A DNA stretch of 64,000 nt from Stenotrophomonas maltophilia (GTDB lineage: Bacteria > Pseudomonadota > Gammaproteobacteria > Xanthomonadales > Xanthomonadaceae): assembly GCF_006970445.1 (NCBI RefSeq), contig NZ_CP033877.1:2860750-2924749 (forward strand), in the 5' to 3' direction. Positions 16,682-26,008 of the stretch are shown piece after piece (within the stretch, counting starts at the first letter, position 1; every line of letters begins with the position of its first letter). Both the position numbers and the translations under genes were made by a program. Below the pieces are notes generated by a model that searched no databases, was not told the origin of the DNA, and worked only from the letters and a program-made list of their open reading frames with translations.

Positions 16682-17593
16682 ATGCCCGGCTTTCCTCGCA
16701 GCCAGCGGCTCGCCGCCTGCCTCCTGCTCGCAGCTGCCATCGCCTCACAATCGTCCGCTCATGCGGGCGGCGTCGTACCCTGCAGCCCCTGCGCCGATCC
16801 ACGGTCAGCCGCGCTCCAGTCCGGCGTTGGCCTGACGGTCGTGGTAGACCCGGATCAGCGCCGCCTGAATGGCTACACCGTGGAATATGACCGCGAGCTG
16901 CGGCGCTATCGTGCCGTTCCCACAGCGGTCCCAGCGGAAGTGACCGCGACGTTCAAGCGGATCCTTGCACTGCCGCAGGGCCACATCGCATCGGGAACAC
17001 AGTTCGTCCCGCAGGCCTTCGGCAGCGGCGCCGTCGTCCCCATCCATCCCGACGACCCACAGAGCGCGAACGGAATCACCTTTCCGCCTGCAATGAAAGA
17101 CCTCAATGCCTATGACGTGGTCCATTCGGCAACCTACCGCAGCCAGCTGGAACTCGCCGTTGGCCAGGCCTTCAGCGGCGCGAACACCGAGCACCCCGCA
17201 TGGAATTCATTGGCCACCACCCTCTCTTCGATCGTCCTGAGCTGGGTCAGCAAGCTGTTCGGGGTGCAGACGGTCACCTATGTCATCACCTGGCGTGACG
17301 GGTCGCGGACCAAGCTGGTGATCTCACCGGATTCCGTCGATAGAGCCAGGTACGTCTCAGGCGAAAGCGTGGACGCCAGCGGCAACCGCATTCCCGATGG
17401 CGCGGCATCCAATGCCGAAACAGGTGAAGGCTACTCTGGCGCTTATCACTTCAGCGACGAACAGAGCTACCAGAACTGGCTGGATTCGGCGCACCTGTAT
17501 GGCGTGCAGATCATCGTCAATCCGGGCGCTGCCCCGTCCGGCCCCATCTGCCGCTGGGATGGCAGGCAGCTCCAGTGTGATGTGCCGCGCTGA
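16682..17593 (+). CDS. Exported protein of unknown function
   Basis: 303 residues from the ATG at 16682, chosen because AAGGAG (16671-16676) precedes it and a signal peptide begins at once: PRSQRLAACLLLAAAIAS, with cleavage likely after SSAHA (residue about 29). The mature part begins with a cysteine pair (VVPCSPCADPR). It is otherwise mixed alpha/beta, with a WRDGSRTKLVISPDSVDRA stretch and a C-terminal CRWDGRQLQCDVPR that could form a disulphide. I recognise no domain. Base usage is slightly less GC-extreme than in the flanking genes. It stands alone between a minus-strand membrane protein and a convergent acyl-CoA dehydrogenase, so context gives no role. It could be a lineage-specific secreted factor. 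Confidence 0.75.
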   Translation: MPGFPRSQRLAACLLLAAAIASQSSAHAGGVVPCSPCADPRSAALQSGVGLTVVVDPDQRRLNGYTVEYDRELRRYRAVPTAVPAEVTATFKRILALPQGHIASGTQFVPQAFGSGAVVPIHPDDPQSANGITFPPAMKDLNAYDVVHSATYRSQLELAVGQAFSGANTEHPAWNSLATTLSSIVLSWVSKLFGVQTVTYVITWRDGSRTKLVISPDSVDRARYVSGESVDASGNRIPDGAASNAETGEGYSGAYHFSDEQSYQNWLDSAHLYGVQIIVNPGAAPSGPICRWDGRQLQCDVPR

Positions 17594-17640
17594 CGCGCTG
17601 CCGGTGTGATGCCGTCACTCCTGCATGGCGTGGATCTACT

Positions 17641-17673
17641 GGCCGCGCCGCCCTTGCAGCAGCGCGGCCCTTT
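17641..17673 (+). terminator. Hairpin between convergent genes
   Basis: GGCCGCGC (17641-17648) pairs with GCGCGGCC (17662-17669) across 13 bases, followed by CTTTC. A weak terminator for the exported-protein gene. The stem ends 8 bases from the acyl-CoA dehydrogenase stop. Confidence 0.45.
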
Positions 17674-17677
17674 CAAC

Positions 17678-18826
17678 TCAGCGCAGCCCGGTTTCGTTGC
17701 GGGCGATCACCAGGCGCTGGATCTCCGAAGTACCTTCGTAGATCTCGGTGATCTTGGCATCACGGAAGTAACGCTCCAGCGGCATTTCCTTGGAATAGCC
17801 CATCCCGCCATGGATCTGCACGGCCTGGTGGGTGATCCACATCGCCGCTTCCGAGGCGGTCAGCTTGGCCACGGCCGCTTCCGTGCTGAAGCGCTTGCCC
17901 TGGCCCTTCACCCATGCCGCTCGCAGGGTCAGCAGCAGCGCCGCATCCAGCTTGCACTTCATGTCGGCAATCTTGGCCTGGGTCATCTGGAAAGTGCCGA
18001 TGGCTGCGCCGAATGCCTTGCGCTCCTTCACATACTCCAGGGTCGCTTCATAGGCGGCACGGGCGATGCCGATGGCCTGCGAGGCGATACCGATGCGGCC
18101 GGCATCGAGCACGCTCATGGCGATCTTGAAGCCCTCGCCTTCCTGGCCCAGCACGTCTTCGGCCTGCGCCACGTAATCGTTGAACTCGATCTCGCAGGTG
18201 GCCGAAGCACGGATGCCCAGCTTGGGCTCGGTCTTGCCACGACCGAAACCGGCCTTGTCGGTATCGATGATGAAGGCGGTGATGCCGCGCGCGCCCTTGT
18301 CCGGCTCGCTCATCGCGAACAGCACGATGTACTTGGCCACCGGGCCGGAAGTGATCCAGCTCTTCTTGCCATTGATGACGAAGGTGCCGTCGGCCTGCTT
18401 CACCGCGCGGCAACGCATGGCAGTGGCATCGGAACCGGACTGCGGCTCGGTCAGCGCGAACGCACCGATGGCGGTGCCTTCGGCGATGGCACGCACATAG
18501 GTCTGCTTCTGCTGCTCGGTACCATGGGTGAGGATGCCGTTGCAGAACAGCGAATTGTTGACCGACATGATGGTCGAGTGGGCTGCGTCGGCGGCGGCGA
18601 CCTCCACCATCGCCAGCACGTACGCAACCGGGTCCATGCCAGCACCGCCGTATTCGGTCGGCACTTCGATGCCCATCAGGCCGTTTTCACCCAGCAGGCG
18701 GATGTTGTCCAGCGGGAACTCGCCGGTGCGGTCATGGTGCTCCGCGCTGGGGGCGATCTTTTCCTGCGCGATGCGCCGCGCCACGTCCTGCAGCATCAAC
18801 TGCTCTTCGGTAAAGCTGAAATCCAC
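17678..18826 (-). CDS. Acyl-CoA dehydrogenase (short-chain/butyryl type)
   Basis: FAD flavoprotein oxidising acyl-CoA to enoyl-CoA, 382 residues. The start is the GTG at 18826 (VDFSFTEEQLMLQD), preceded by GGGAGGG; the longer frame adds 12 residues with no family similarity. Features in order: N-terminal helical domain, GAFALTEPQSGSDATAMRC (first signature, FAD contact), KSWITSGPVAKYIVLFAM, and the C-terminal YEGTSEIQRLVIARN whose Glu is the usual catalytic base in short-chain members. Membership of beta-oxidation or of branched amino-acid breakdown cannot be decided. It is a single-gene unit, divergent from the methionine operon. Confidence 0.94.
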   Translation of the reverse strand: MDFSFTEEQLMLQDVARRIAQEKIAPSAEHHDRTGEFPLDNIRLLGENGLMGIEVPTEYGGAGMDPVAYVLAMVEVAAADAAHSTIMSVNNSLFCNGILTHGTEQQKQTYVRAIAEGTAIGAFALTEPQSGSDATAMRCRAVKQADGTFVINGKKSWITSGPVAKYIVLFAMSEPDKGARGITAFIIDTDKAGFGRGKTEPKLGIRASATCEIEFNDYVAQAEDVLGQEGEGFKIAMSVLDAGRIGIASQAIGIARAAYEATLEYVKERKAFGAAIGTFQMTQAKIADMKCKLDAALLLTLRAAWVKGQGKRFSTEAAVAKLTASEAAMWITHQAVQIHGGMGYSKEMPLERYFRDAKITEIYEGTSEIQRLVIARNETGLR

Positions 18827-18949
18827 AACACCCTCCCGGGTACATGAAGTTATGGGCCGCATACGGCGCGCCCAGGTGCCCCGATTGTACCGGGGCCCGG
18901 CTGTTTCCGTACGCTGGCGACTTGACCGCGGCAGGCCTTCTCGGCGAAT

Positions 18950-18977
18950 ATATCTCTATATCGCGATAGGTAGATAT
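18950..18977. promoter_or_regulatory. Palindromic operator before the ArsR-methyltransferase gene
   Basis: ATATCT-N3-TATCGCGATA-N3-AGATAT is symmetric about 18963.5, in an A+T-rich patch that ends 2 bases before the ATG. No ordinary ribosome site is left, so a bound regulator would block both transcription and translation initiation. Probable autoregulatory site. Confidence 0.7.
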
Positions 18978-18979
18978 TT

Positions 18980-19909
18980 ATGGATCTGGAAGACTGGTCG
19001 ACCCGCCTGAAGGTGTTCGCCGATGCCACTCGCGTGCGCCTGCTGGCGCTGCTGGAGCAGGAGGAACTGACCGTGGCCGAACTGTCGGCAATCACCCGGC
19101 TGGCGCAGCCGCGTGTGTCCACCCACCTGGCACGCCTGAAGGAAGCCGGCCTGGTCCGCGACCGCCGTGCCGGCGTGTCGGCCTACTACCGCTTCGACGA
19201 GGCCCAGCTGGACCCGGCGCAGCGTGCATTGTGGCATGCCTTGAGCAACGGAAGCGATGATCCGCTGCTGCGCCAGGACGCCGAACGCGTTGCGGCCGTG
19301 CTGGCCCACCGCGCCTCCGACCAGAACTGGGCCGACAGCGTGGCCGGCGACATGGAACGCCACTACTCCCCGGGCCGTACCTGGGAGGCGCTGGCGCGCA
19401 CCGCGCTGCCGCTGCTGGAGACCGGCGACGTGCTGGACATCGCCTCCGGTGATGGCGTGCTGGCCGAACTTGTCGCCCCGCATGCCAAGCGCTACATCTG
19501 CATTGACACCAGCGCGCGCGTGGTCGCCGCCGCCAGCGAGCGCCTGCGCCGCCTGCCCAACGTGGAAGTGCGCGAGGGCGACATGCATGCCCTGCCGTTC
19601 AAGGACGGCAGCTTCGACCTGGTGGTGCTGATGCACGCGCTGACCTACGCCAGCAAACCGGCACAGGCCGTGACCGAAGCCGCACGCGTGCTGCGTCCGG
19701 GTGGCCGCCTGCTGCTGTGCAGCCTGGCCCGTCACGAGCACAAGGCAGCAGTAGAGGCCTACGGCCACGTCAACCTCGGCTTCAGCGACAAGGAGCTGCG
19801 CAAGTTCGTCGACAAGGCCGGCCTGCAGGTGTCGAGCCTGGAAACGGTCACCCGCGAGAAGCGTCCGCCGCACTTCGAAGTGATTTCGCTGATCGCCAAC
19901 AAGCCCTGA
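18980..19909 (+). CDS. sahR: ArsR-family regulator fused to a SAM-dependent methyltransferase domain (SahR-like)
   Basis: 309-residue two-domain protein. A winged helix-turn-helix of the ArsR type spans about residues 5-75 ([20 protein letters not shown], recognition helix around [18 protein letters not shown]). A class I methyltransferase fold follows from about 125, with SAM/SAH motif [14 protein letters not shown] at 151-164 and [14 protein letters not shown]. The architecture and position directly ahead of methionine synthase match SahR, the S-adenosylhomocysteine-sensing repressor of methionine-cycle genes described in Proteobacteria. The methyltransferase fold is then likely a ligand sensor rather than an enzyme. 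It is preceded by a 28-bp palindrome and separated from the next gene by 13 bases. Confidence 0.82.
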   Translation: MDLEDWSTRLKVFADATRVRLLALLEQEELTVAELSAITRLAQPRVSTHLARLKEAGLVRDRRAGVSAYYRFDEAQLDPAQRALWHALSNGSDDPLLRQDAERVAAVLAHRASDQNWADSVAGDMERHYSPGRTWEALARTALPLLETGDVLDIASGDGVLAELVAPHAKRYICIDTSARVVAAASERLRRLPNVEVREGDMHALPFKDGSFDLVVLMHALTYASKPAQAVTEAARVLRPGGRLLLCSLARHEHKAAVEAYGHVNLGFSDKELRKFVDKAGLQVSSLETVTREKRPPHFEVISLIANKP

Positions 19910-19922
19910 GCCCGAGACCGCC

Positions 19923-21014
19923 ATGCCCGCCCTGCCCTGGTTGCATCCCGATCGTGCCAACGCCCTGCTCGACGCCCTGCGCGAGCGGATCCTGATCATC
20001 GACGGCGCGATGGGCACGATGATCCAGCGCCATGGCCTGCAGGAAGACGATTACCGTGGCGAACGATTCGCCGGTGGCTACGACCATCTGCATGGCCCCG
20101 GCTGCGACCATGGTGCACCTGAAGGCCATGACCTGAAGGGCAACAACGACCTGCTGCTGCTGACCCGGCCACAGATCATCGCCGACATCCATACCGCCTA
20201 CCTGGATGCCGGCGCGGATCTGGTCGAGACCAACACCTTCAATGCCACCTCGGTCAGCCAGGCCGACTACCACCTCGAACACCTGGTGTACGAGCTGAAC
20301 AAGGCTGGCGCCGCCGTCGCACGCGCCTGCTGCGATGCGGTGGCCGCGACCACGCCGGGCAAGCCGCGCTTCGTGATCGGGGTGATCGGCCCCACCAGCC
20401 GCACCGCCTCGATCAGCCCCGACGTCAACGATCCGGGCTTCCGCAACACCAGCTTCGACGAGTTGCGCGACACCTATCGCGAAGCCATCGAGGGCCTGAT
20501 CGACGGCGGCGCCGATACGCTCATGGTCGAGACCATCTTCGACACGCTCAATGCCAAGGCCGCGCTGTACGCGCTGGAAGAAGCGTTCGACGCACGTGGC
20601 GCTCGCCTGCCGGTGATGATCTCCGGCACCATCACCGATGCCTCCGGGCGCACCCTGTCCGGGCAGACCGCCGAGGCCTTCCATGCGTCACTGGCGCATG
20701 CGCGCCCGCTGTCGATCGGGCTGAACTGCGCATTGGGGGCGGAAGCGATGCGCCCGCACGTGGAAACCCTCTCGCAGGTCGCCGACTGCCATGTCAGCGC
20801 GCATCCCAACGCGGGCCTGCCCAACGCCTTTGGCGAGTACGACGAAACGCCCGAAGAGATGGCCACCACCCTGCGCGGCTTCGCCGAGGATGGCCTGTTG
20901 AACCTGGTCGGCGGCTGCTGCGGCTCCACGCCCGACCATATCCGCGCGATCGCCCGGGCCGTGGCAGGGCTGCCACCGCGCGCCCTGCCCGCCATGCAGG
21001 AGCAGGCCGCGTGA
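19923..21014 (+). CDS. metH: Methionine synthase, homocysteine-binding subunit (split MetH, N part)
   Basis: 363-residue homocysteine S-methyltransferase domain corresponding to the first module of cobalamin-dependent MetH. It begins with [24 protein letters not shown] and carries the zinc-binding cysteines in GLNCALGAE and [10 protein letters not shown] (CC at 332-333). E. coli MetH has this module fused to three others; here it ends at EQAA with a proper stop, and the remaining modules start 57 bases later as a separate gene. The break occurs exactly at a domain linker, so it is a genuine split rather than a frameshift. Split MetH is a known arrangement in Xanthomonadaceae. It is co-transcribed with the SahR-like regulator. 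Confidence 0.95.
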   Translation: MPALPWLHPDRANALLDALRERILIIDGAMGTMIQRHGLQEDDYRGERFAGGYDHLHGPGCDHGAPEGHDLKGNNDLLLLTRPQIIADIHTAYLDAGADLVETNTFNATSVSQADYHLEHLVYELNKAGAAVARACCDAVAATTPGKPRFVIGVIGPTSRTASISPDVNDPGFRNTSFDELRDTYREAIEGLIDGGADTLMVETIFDTLNAKAALYALEEAFDARGARLPVMISGTITDASGRTLSGQTAEAFHASLAHARPLSIGLNCALGAEAMRPHVETLSQVADCHVSAHPNAGLPNAFGEYDETPEEMATTLRGFAEDGLLNLVGGCCGSTPDHIRAIARAVAGLPPRALPAMQEQAA

Positions 21015-21071
21015 ACGCCGCCGCCACCGTCCCGCACTTTCCGCCCTATTGCCGCTGAGCCGCCGCCTGCC

Positions 21072-23756
21072 ATGACGCCTGTCCGCCCTACCCGCCTGTC
21101 CGGCCTGGAACCCCTGGTCATCACCCCGGACCTGCTGTTCATCAACGTCGGCGAACGCACCAACGTCACCGGCAGCGCGCAGTTCCGCAAGCTCGTCAAG
21201 GAAGGCCGCTACGAAGAAGCGGTGGACGTGGCCCGACAGCAGGTGGCCAGCGGCGCGCAGATCCTCGACGTCAACATGGATGAGGGCCTGATCGATTCGG
21301 AAGCGGCGATGACCCGCTACCTCAACCTGATCATGTCCGAGCCGGACATCGCCCGCATCCCGGTGATGGTCGACTCCTCGAAGTGGAGCGTGATCGAAGC
21401 GGGACTGAAGTGCCTGCAGGGCAAAAGCGTGGTCAACTCGATCTCGCTGAAGGAAGGCGAGGCGCTGTTCCGCGAACATGCGCGCAAGGTGCTGCGCTAC
21501 GGCGCCGCCGCGGTGGTGATGGCCTTCGACGAAAGCGGGCAGGCCGACACCTGTGCGCGCAAGGTCGAGATCTGCAGCCGCGCCTATCGCATCCTGGTCG
21601 ACGAGATCGGCTTCCCACCGCAGGACATCATCTTCGACCCGAACATCTTCGCCGTCGCCACCGGCATCGAAGAGCATGACAACTACGCGGTGGACTTCAT
21701 CGAAGCCACCCGCATCATCAAGCAGACCCTGCCGCACTGCCATGTCTCCGGCGGCGTCTCCAACGTCTCGTTCTCGTTCCGCGGCAACGAAACGGTGCGC
21801 CAGGCCATCCACTCGGTATTCCTCTACCACGCCATTGCCGCGGGCATGGACATGGGCATCGTCAACGCCGGCGCCATGCCGATCTACGACGAACTGGAGC
21901 CGGATCTGCGCGAGCGCGTCGAAGACGTGATCCTCAACCGACGCAGCGATGCCACCGAGCGCCTGCTGGAGATCGCCGAACGCTACAAGGGCAAGAAGGG
22001 TGCGACGAAGACTGAAGACCTTGCCTGGCGCGAGAAGCCGGTCGCACAGCGCCTGGCACATGCGCTGGTGCACGGCCTGGACGCCTATGTCGAAGAAGAC
22101 ACCGAGCTTGCCCGGCAGGCCTCCAGCCGCCCGCTGGATGTGATCGAAGGCCCGCTGATGGACGGCATGAACGTGGTCGGCGACCTGTTCGGCGCCGGCA
22201 AGATGTTCCTGCCGCAGGTGGTGAAATCCGCACGGGTGATGAAGAAGGCCGTGGCCTACCTCCTGCCGTACATCGAGGCGGAGAAAGCGCGCAGCGGTGA
22301 CACCGCCAAGAGCAACGGCAAGATCATCATGGCCACGGTGAAGGGCGATGTGCATGACATCGGCAAGAACATCGTCGGCGTGGTCCTGGCCTGCAACAAC
22401 TTCGAAGTGGTCGACCTCGGCGTGATGGTGCCGGCACAGAAGATCCTTGATGCCGCCCGCGAACACAACGCGGACCTGATCGGCCTGTCCGGACTGATCA
22501 CCCCGTCGCTGGAGGAGATGAGCCACGTCGCCCGCGAGATGGAGCGCCAGGGCTTCGACCTGCCGCTGCTGATCGGGGGCGCGACCACCTCGCGTGCGCA
22601 TACCGCGCTGAAGATCGACCCGCATTACAAGGCGCCCACGGTGTGGGTGAAGGATGCCTCGCGCGCGGTCGGCGTGGCCCAGTCGCTGATCTCGCGCGAC
22701 CTGCGCGAGGCCTTCGTCGCGGCCAACGAAGCCGACTATGCCGAAATCCGCGCCCGCCACCGCAACCGTGGCGACGCCAAGCGCCTGGTGACGCTGGAAC
22801 ATGCGCGCGGGCAGAAATTCCAGGGCGGCTGGGACAGCTACACGCCACCGGCACCGGAACAACCCGGCCTGCACGTGTTCGACGACTACCCACTGGCCGA
22901 GCTGGTCGACTACATCGACTGGACGCCGTTCTTCCAGGCCTGGGAGCTGGCCGGCAAGTTCCCGGCCATCCTCACCGACGAGATCGTCGGCACCCAGGCC
23001 AGCGAGCTGTACCGCGATGCCCGCGAGATGCTCGAGCGCATCGTCGGCGAGAAGTGGCTGACGGCCAAGGCCGTGTTCGGCCTGTGGCCGGCCAACAGCA
23101 TCGGCGACGACGTCCGCGTGCAGCACCCGCAGGGCGAAACCACCCTGCACTTCCTGCGCCAGCAGGTGGACAAGCCGGCCGAGCGCCCGGATTTCTGCCT
23201 GGCCGACTTCATCGCGCCTGCCGACAGCGGACGCCAGGACTGGATCGGCGCGTTCGCGGTCACTGCCGGCATCGGCATCGACGCGCATGTCGCGCGCTTC
23301 GAGGCTGACCATGACGACTACAACGCGATCCTGCTGAAGGCACTGGCCGACCGCTTCGCCGAGGCGCTGGCCGAGCGCCTGCACCAGCGCGTGCGTACCG
23401 AATTCTGGGGCCATGAGCGCGCCGAGACGCTGGACAACGAAGCCCTGATCGACGAGCAGTATCGCGGTATCCGACCCGCGCCGGGCTATCCCGCCTGCCC
23501 GGAGCACAGCGAAAAGCGCCGCCTGTTCGACCTGCTGCAGGCCGAAGCGAATGCCGGCATGGAACTGACAGAGAGCTTCGCGATGCTGCCTACGGCCGCT
23601 GTCTCCGGCTACTACTTCAGCCATCCGCAGAGCCAGTACTTCGTGGTCGGTCGGCTCAGCCGCGAACAGGTCAGCGACTACGCCCGGCGCAAGGGCGTGG
23701 ACCGCGCCCAGGCCGAACGCTGGCTGGCCTCCAACCTCGACTACGACCCCGAATGA
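21072..23756 (+). CDS. metH: Methionine synthase, folate/cobalamin/activation subunit (split MetH, C part)
   Basis: 894 residues carrying the remaining MetH modules: pterin (methyltetrahydrofolate) domain (about 15-290, [25 protein letters not shown]), cobalamin cap and binding domains with the base-off His ligand at residue 428 in [13 protein letters not shown], and the C-terminal SAM-dependent reactivation domain (from about 570, with [20 protein letters not shown] and [19 protein letters not shown]). It transfers the methyl group from methyltetrahydrofolate via B12 to homocysteine held by the partner subunit. All key motifs are intact. The stop is followed at once by the 28-bp hairpin. Confidence 0.96.
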   Translation: MTPVRPTRLSGLEPLVITPDLLFINVGERTNVTGSAQFRKLVKEGRYEEAVDVARQQVASGAQILDVNMDEGLIDSEAAMTRYLNLIMSEPDIARIPVMVDSSKWSVIEAGLKCLQGKSVVNSISLKEGEALFREHARKVLRYGAAAVVMAFDESGQADTCARKVEICSRAYRILVDEIGFPPQDIIFDPNIFAVATGIEEHDNYAVDFIEATRIIKQTLPHCHVSGGVSNVSFSFRGNETVRQAIHSVFLYHAIAAGMDMGIVNAGAMPIYDELEPDLRERVEDVILNRRSDATERLLEIAERYKGKKGATKTEDLAWREKPVAQRLAHALVHGLDAYVEEDTELARQASSRPLDVIEGPLMDGMNVVGDLFGAGKMFLPQVVKSARVMKKAVAYLLPYIEAEKARSGDTAKSNGKIIMATVKGDVHDIGKNIVGVVLACNNFEVVDLGVMVPAQKILDAAREHNADLIGLSGLITPSLEEMSHVAREMERQGFDLPLLIGGATTSRAHTALKIDPHYKAPTVWVKDASRAVGVAQSLISRDLREAFVAANEADYAEIRARHRNRGDAKRLVTLEHARGQKFQGGWDSYTPPAPEQPGLHVFDDYPLAELVDYIDWTPFFQAWELAGKFPAILTDEIVGTQASELYRDAREMLERIVGEKWLTAKAVFGLWPANSIGDDVRVQHPQGETTLHFLRQQVDKPAERPDFCLADFIAPADSGRQDWIGAFAVTAGIGIDAHVARFEADHDDYNAILLKALADRFAEALAERLHQRVRTEFWGHERAETLDNEALIDEQYRGIRPAPGYPACPEHSEKRRLFDLLQAEANAGMELTESFAMLPTAAVSGYYFSHPQSQYFVVGRLSREQVSDYARRKGVDRAQAERWLASNLDYDPE

Positions 23757-23758
23757 CA

Positions 23759-23826
23759 CAAAAAGGGGACGGAGGGGATTAAGTCGCTTATGCACAAACG
23801 ACTTAATCCCCTCCGTCCCCTTTTTG
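23759..23826. repeat. Perfect 28-bp inverted repeat, terminator-like
   Basis: 23759-23786 and 23799-23826 are exactly complementary around a 12-base loop (CTTATGCACAAA). Each arm holds GGGGACGGAGGGGATTAAG, and the outer ends are A5/T5. It begins 2 bases after the metH stop and ends 15 bases before the MFS gene, so it would terminate transcripts from either side. The arm resembles ends of REP elements mobilised by RAYT transposases. Confidence 0.85.
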
Positions 23827-23841
23827 CCTCATCATCCCGCG

Positions 23842-25026
23842 ATGACCGTTCCCGTTGCCCGTCTCTCCAGCTTCTACCTGTTCTATTACGCGGCGCTGGG
23901 CGCGTTCACTCCGTACTGGAGCCTGTTCCTGACCGCGCGCGGCATGAGCGTGACCGCCATCAGCGTGATGATGGGGCTGTGGTATGCCACCCGCGTGATC
24001 GCGCCCAGCACCTGGACCTCGCTGGCGGCCGCATCACCGCGACCGATCCGCTTGCTGCGCGTCGGCTGTGTGCTGACCCTGCTCAGCTTCGCCGCATTCC
24101 TGCTGCCACTGCCACAGCCGTGGATGTACCCGGCGATGGTGGTTTTCTGCTTCTTCTACAACGCGGTGATGCCGCAGTTCGAGTCGATCACGCTCACCCA
24201 CCTCGGCAACGACAGCCATCGCTACGGGCTGATCCGGGTCTGGGGTTCGCTCGGTTTCATCGCCATCGTCACCCTGTTCGGATGGCTGATCGAGGGCGAT
24301 GACTCCACCAGCCACGCAGGGTGGCTGCCGTGGATGATGCTGCCACTGTTCGTGTTGCTGGTTGCCTCGGCCTTCAGCAACCACTACGCACGCGACATCG
24401 GCAAGACCGAGGGCGACGCCAGCGGCTTCTGGCAGATCGTGCGCCGGCCGCCGGTGCTGGCGTTCTTCCTGGCCGCTTTCATGGAGCAGCTGTCATTCGG
24501 CCCGTACTACACGTTCTTCTCGATCTACATGGACCATCACGGCTACCGCACCTCCACCCTGGGCCTGCTGTGGACCATCGGCGTGGTCTTCGAAGTAGGC
24601 GTTTTCTTCACCATCGGCCGTTTCTTCCGCCGCTACGACGCCAGCTGGATGTTGCTGATCGCGCTGGTCAGTTCCTGCCTGCGCTGGGCCGTGACCGCAC
24701 TGTTCCCGGAGAACCTGCCGGTGATGCTGCTGGCGCAGACTGCGCACGCACTGGGCTTTGCGGCGTTCTTCGCGGCAGCGATGCAGATGCTGGCGACCTA
24801 CTTCCCCGGCCGCCTCAACGGGCATGGCCAAGGATTGCTGTACGGATTCTCATCAGGAGTCGGCGGCGTGCTGGGCGCGCTGATTGCCGGCCAACTGTGG
24901 AAGATCGACGACGGCCGAACCGCGTTCCTGGCCGGCAGCGGCTTCGCCCTGATTGGCGCCCTGCTCTGCTTCTTCGCGTTGAGCCTGCCGCTGATCCGCG
25001 CGCGACTCAGCACCCGCCCCCTCTGA
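23842..25026 (+). CDS. MFS transporter, HcaT/LacY-like
   Basis: 12-helix major facilitator, 394 residues from the ATG at 23842 (an in-frame TTG at 23824 lies in the hairpin). The N-terminal SSFYLFYYAALGAFTPYWSLFL is characteristic of the MFS_1-like group that includes the 3-phenylpropionate transporter HcaT. The loop motif RLNGHGQGLLYGFSSGVGGVLG precedes TM11. Substrate unknown; members are often annotated as phenylpropionate or nucleoside transporters without proof. It is flanked on both sides by terminator hairpins, hence a single-gene unit. Confidence 0.88.
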   Translation: MTVPVARLSSFYLFYYAALGAFTPYWSLFLTARGMSVTAISVMMGLWYATRVIAPSTWTSLAAASPRPIRLLRVGCVLTLLSFAAFLLPLPQPWMYPAMVVFCFFYNAVMPQFESITLTHLGNDSHRYGLIRVWGSLGFIAIVTLFGWLIEGDDSTSHAGWLPWMMLPLFVLLVASAFSNHYARDIGKTEGDASGFWQIVRRPPVLAFFLAAFMEQLSFGPYYTFFSIYMDHHGYRTSTLGLLWTIGVVFEVGVFFTIGRFFRRYDASWMLLIALVSSCLRWAVTALFPENLPVMLLAQTAHALGFAAFFAAAMQMLATYFPGRLNGHGQGLLYGFSSGVGGVLGALIAGQLWKIDDGRTAFLAGSGFALIGALLCFFALSLPLIRARLSTRPL

Positions 25027-25060
25027 CGAAAACGCCGGGCAATGCCCGGCGTTTCGATCA
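25027..25060. terminator. Bidirectional terminator
   Basis: AAACGCCGGGC pairs with GCCCGGCGTTT (25030-25040 and 25044-25054), serving the MFS gene and the convergent DUF2058 gene. Confidence 0.8.
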
Positions 25061-25074
25061 TTCTGCAGGCCCGT

Positions 25075-25755
25075 TTACCAGACCAGGTCGTCCGGCACCT
25101 GGTATTGCGGGTCCGCGTACGGATCTTCCTCGGCCGGCGCATTCGGATCGACCTTCAGTGCCACCGACGCGGCGAACACGGCTTCGGACTGCGCCAGTAC
25201 CTCGGCGGTCACCAGCAGGTAGCGGCCATTGAGCTGGACCACACCCAGCTCGCCGGCGTTGAGCGCGGTCAGCTGTTCGGCGGTCACGTAGATGCGCTTG
25301 ATCTTGCCGCCATACGGGAAGTGGCGGGCAATGTCCGCCGCTTCGGCATTCAGGCCCTTGTCCTTCAGCAGTTCTTCCAGCTTGGCCTTGGCCTCGCGGC
25401 GCACGCGCGCTTCTTCCTGCTTCAGGCGCTCGGTCTCGATGCGCTCTTCCTTTTCCCGTTGCGCGCGGATGGCATAGGCCTTGGCAAGGTCCATCTCTTC
25501 GGCGCTGCGCGGCTTGCGCGGGCCCTGCTGGCCCGGGCCACGCGACTGGCCGGGCTTGCCCGGGCCACCGTGGCCATGCCCGCGACGCTCGCCGGGCTTG
25601 TGCTCGCCCTTGCCAGCGCCCTGCGGCTTTCCATTGCCGTTGCCACCCTTGCCCTGCGGGCGGCCATCACGGCGGGGGCCATCATTCTTGCGCTCGGGCT
25701 TGGGCGCAGGCTTGAAGCCCAGGCCCATCAGCTGGTCGCGGAGGGTATCGCTCAT
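25075..25755 (-). CDS. DUF2058 family protein (YaiL-like)
   Basis: 226 residues. The N-terminus MSDTLRDQLMGLGFKPAPKP is conserved in the family. Then comes a roughly 65-residue low-complexity region rich in Gly, Lys, Pro, Arg and His, expected to be disordered and nucleic-acid binding. A charged coiled segment follows (EEMDLAKAYAIRAQREKEER), and a compact C-terminal domain (HFPYGGKIKRIYVTAEQLTALNAGEL). E. coli YaiL has been described as nucleoprotein-associated; no enzymatic role is known. The Gly-rich insert is longer than in enteric homologues. It lies 10 bases after slyX in a ugd-slyX-DUF2058 run. Confidence 0.87.
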   Translation of the reverse strand: MSDTLRDQLMGLGFKPAPKPERKNDGPRRDGRPQGKGGNGNGKPQGAGKGEHKPGERRGHGHGGPGKPGQSRGPGQQGPRKPRSAEEMDLAKAYAIRAQREKEERIETERLKQEEARVRREAKAKLEELLKDKGLNAEAADIARHFPYGGKIKRIYVTAEQLTALNAGELGVVQLNGRYLLVTAEVLAQSEAVFAASVALKVDPNAPAEEDPYADPQYQVPDDLVW

Positions 25756-25765
25756 AGGATTCGGA

Positions 25766-26008
25766 TCAGTAGTGCGGCGGCGGCGGTTCGCTCGCCGGAT
25801 CGGAAGAATTCAGCGCGTTGCGGACCTTGCCCAGGTCTTCCAGCAGCACGCGCAGCACGTCGGCGTTGCGCATGCCCTGCATGCGGGCATCGGCCAGCGC
25901 ATCGCTCAGTTCGGCCAGCGCCTGTTCCTGGAAGGACACGCGCATTTCCAGTTCGACCAGGCGCGCTTCCAGCGCCTGCTCGCGTTCGGTTGGCAGCAGA
26001 TCAGACAT
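25766..26008 (-). CDS. slyX: SlyX family protein
   Basis: 80-residue coiled-coil protein of unknown function. The heptad-rich segment [20 protein letters not shown] and following [15 protein letters not shown] define the family; the C-terminal PPPPHY is the usual ending. The ATG at 26008 overlaps the stop of ugd by 8 bases, so translation is coupled. A longer reading frame to 26029 is inside ugd. Confidence 0.88.
   Translation of the reverse strand: MSDLLPTEREQALEARLVELEMRVSFQEQALAELSDALADARMQGMRNADVLRVLLEDLGKVRNALNSSDPASEPPPPHY

Noticed and set aside
19923..23756. Frameshift or decay of metH
   Set aside because: The break lies at a domain boundary, both parts have proper starts and all motifs are intact; the split form is normal in this family of bacteria.
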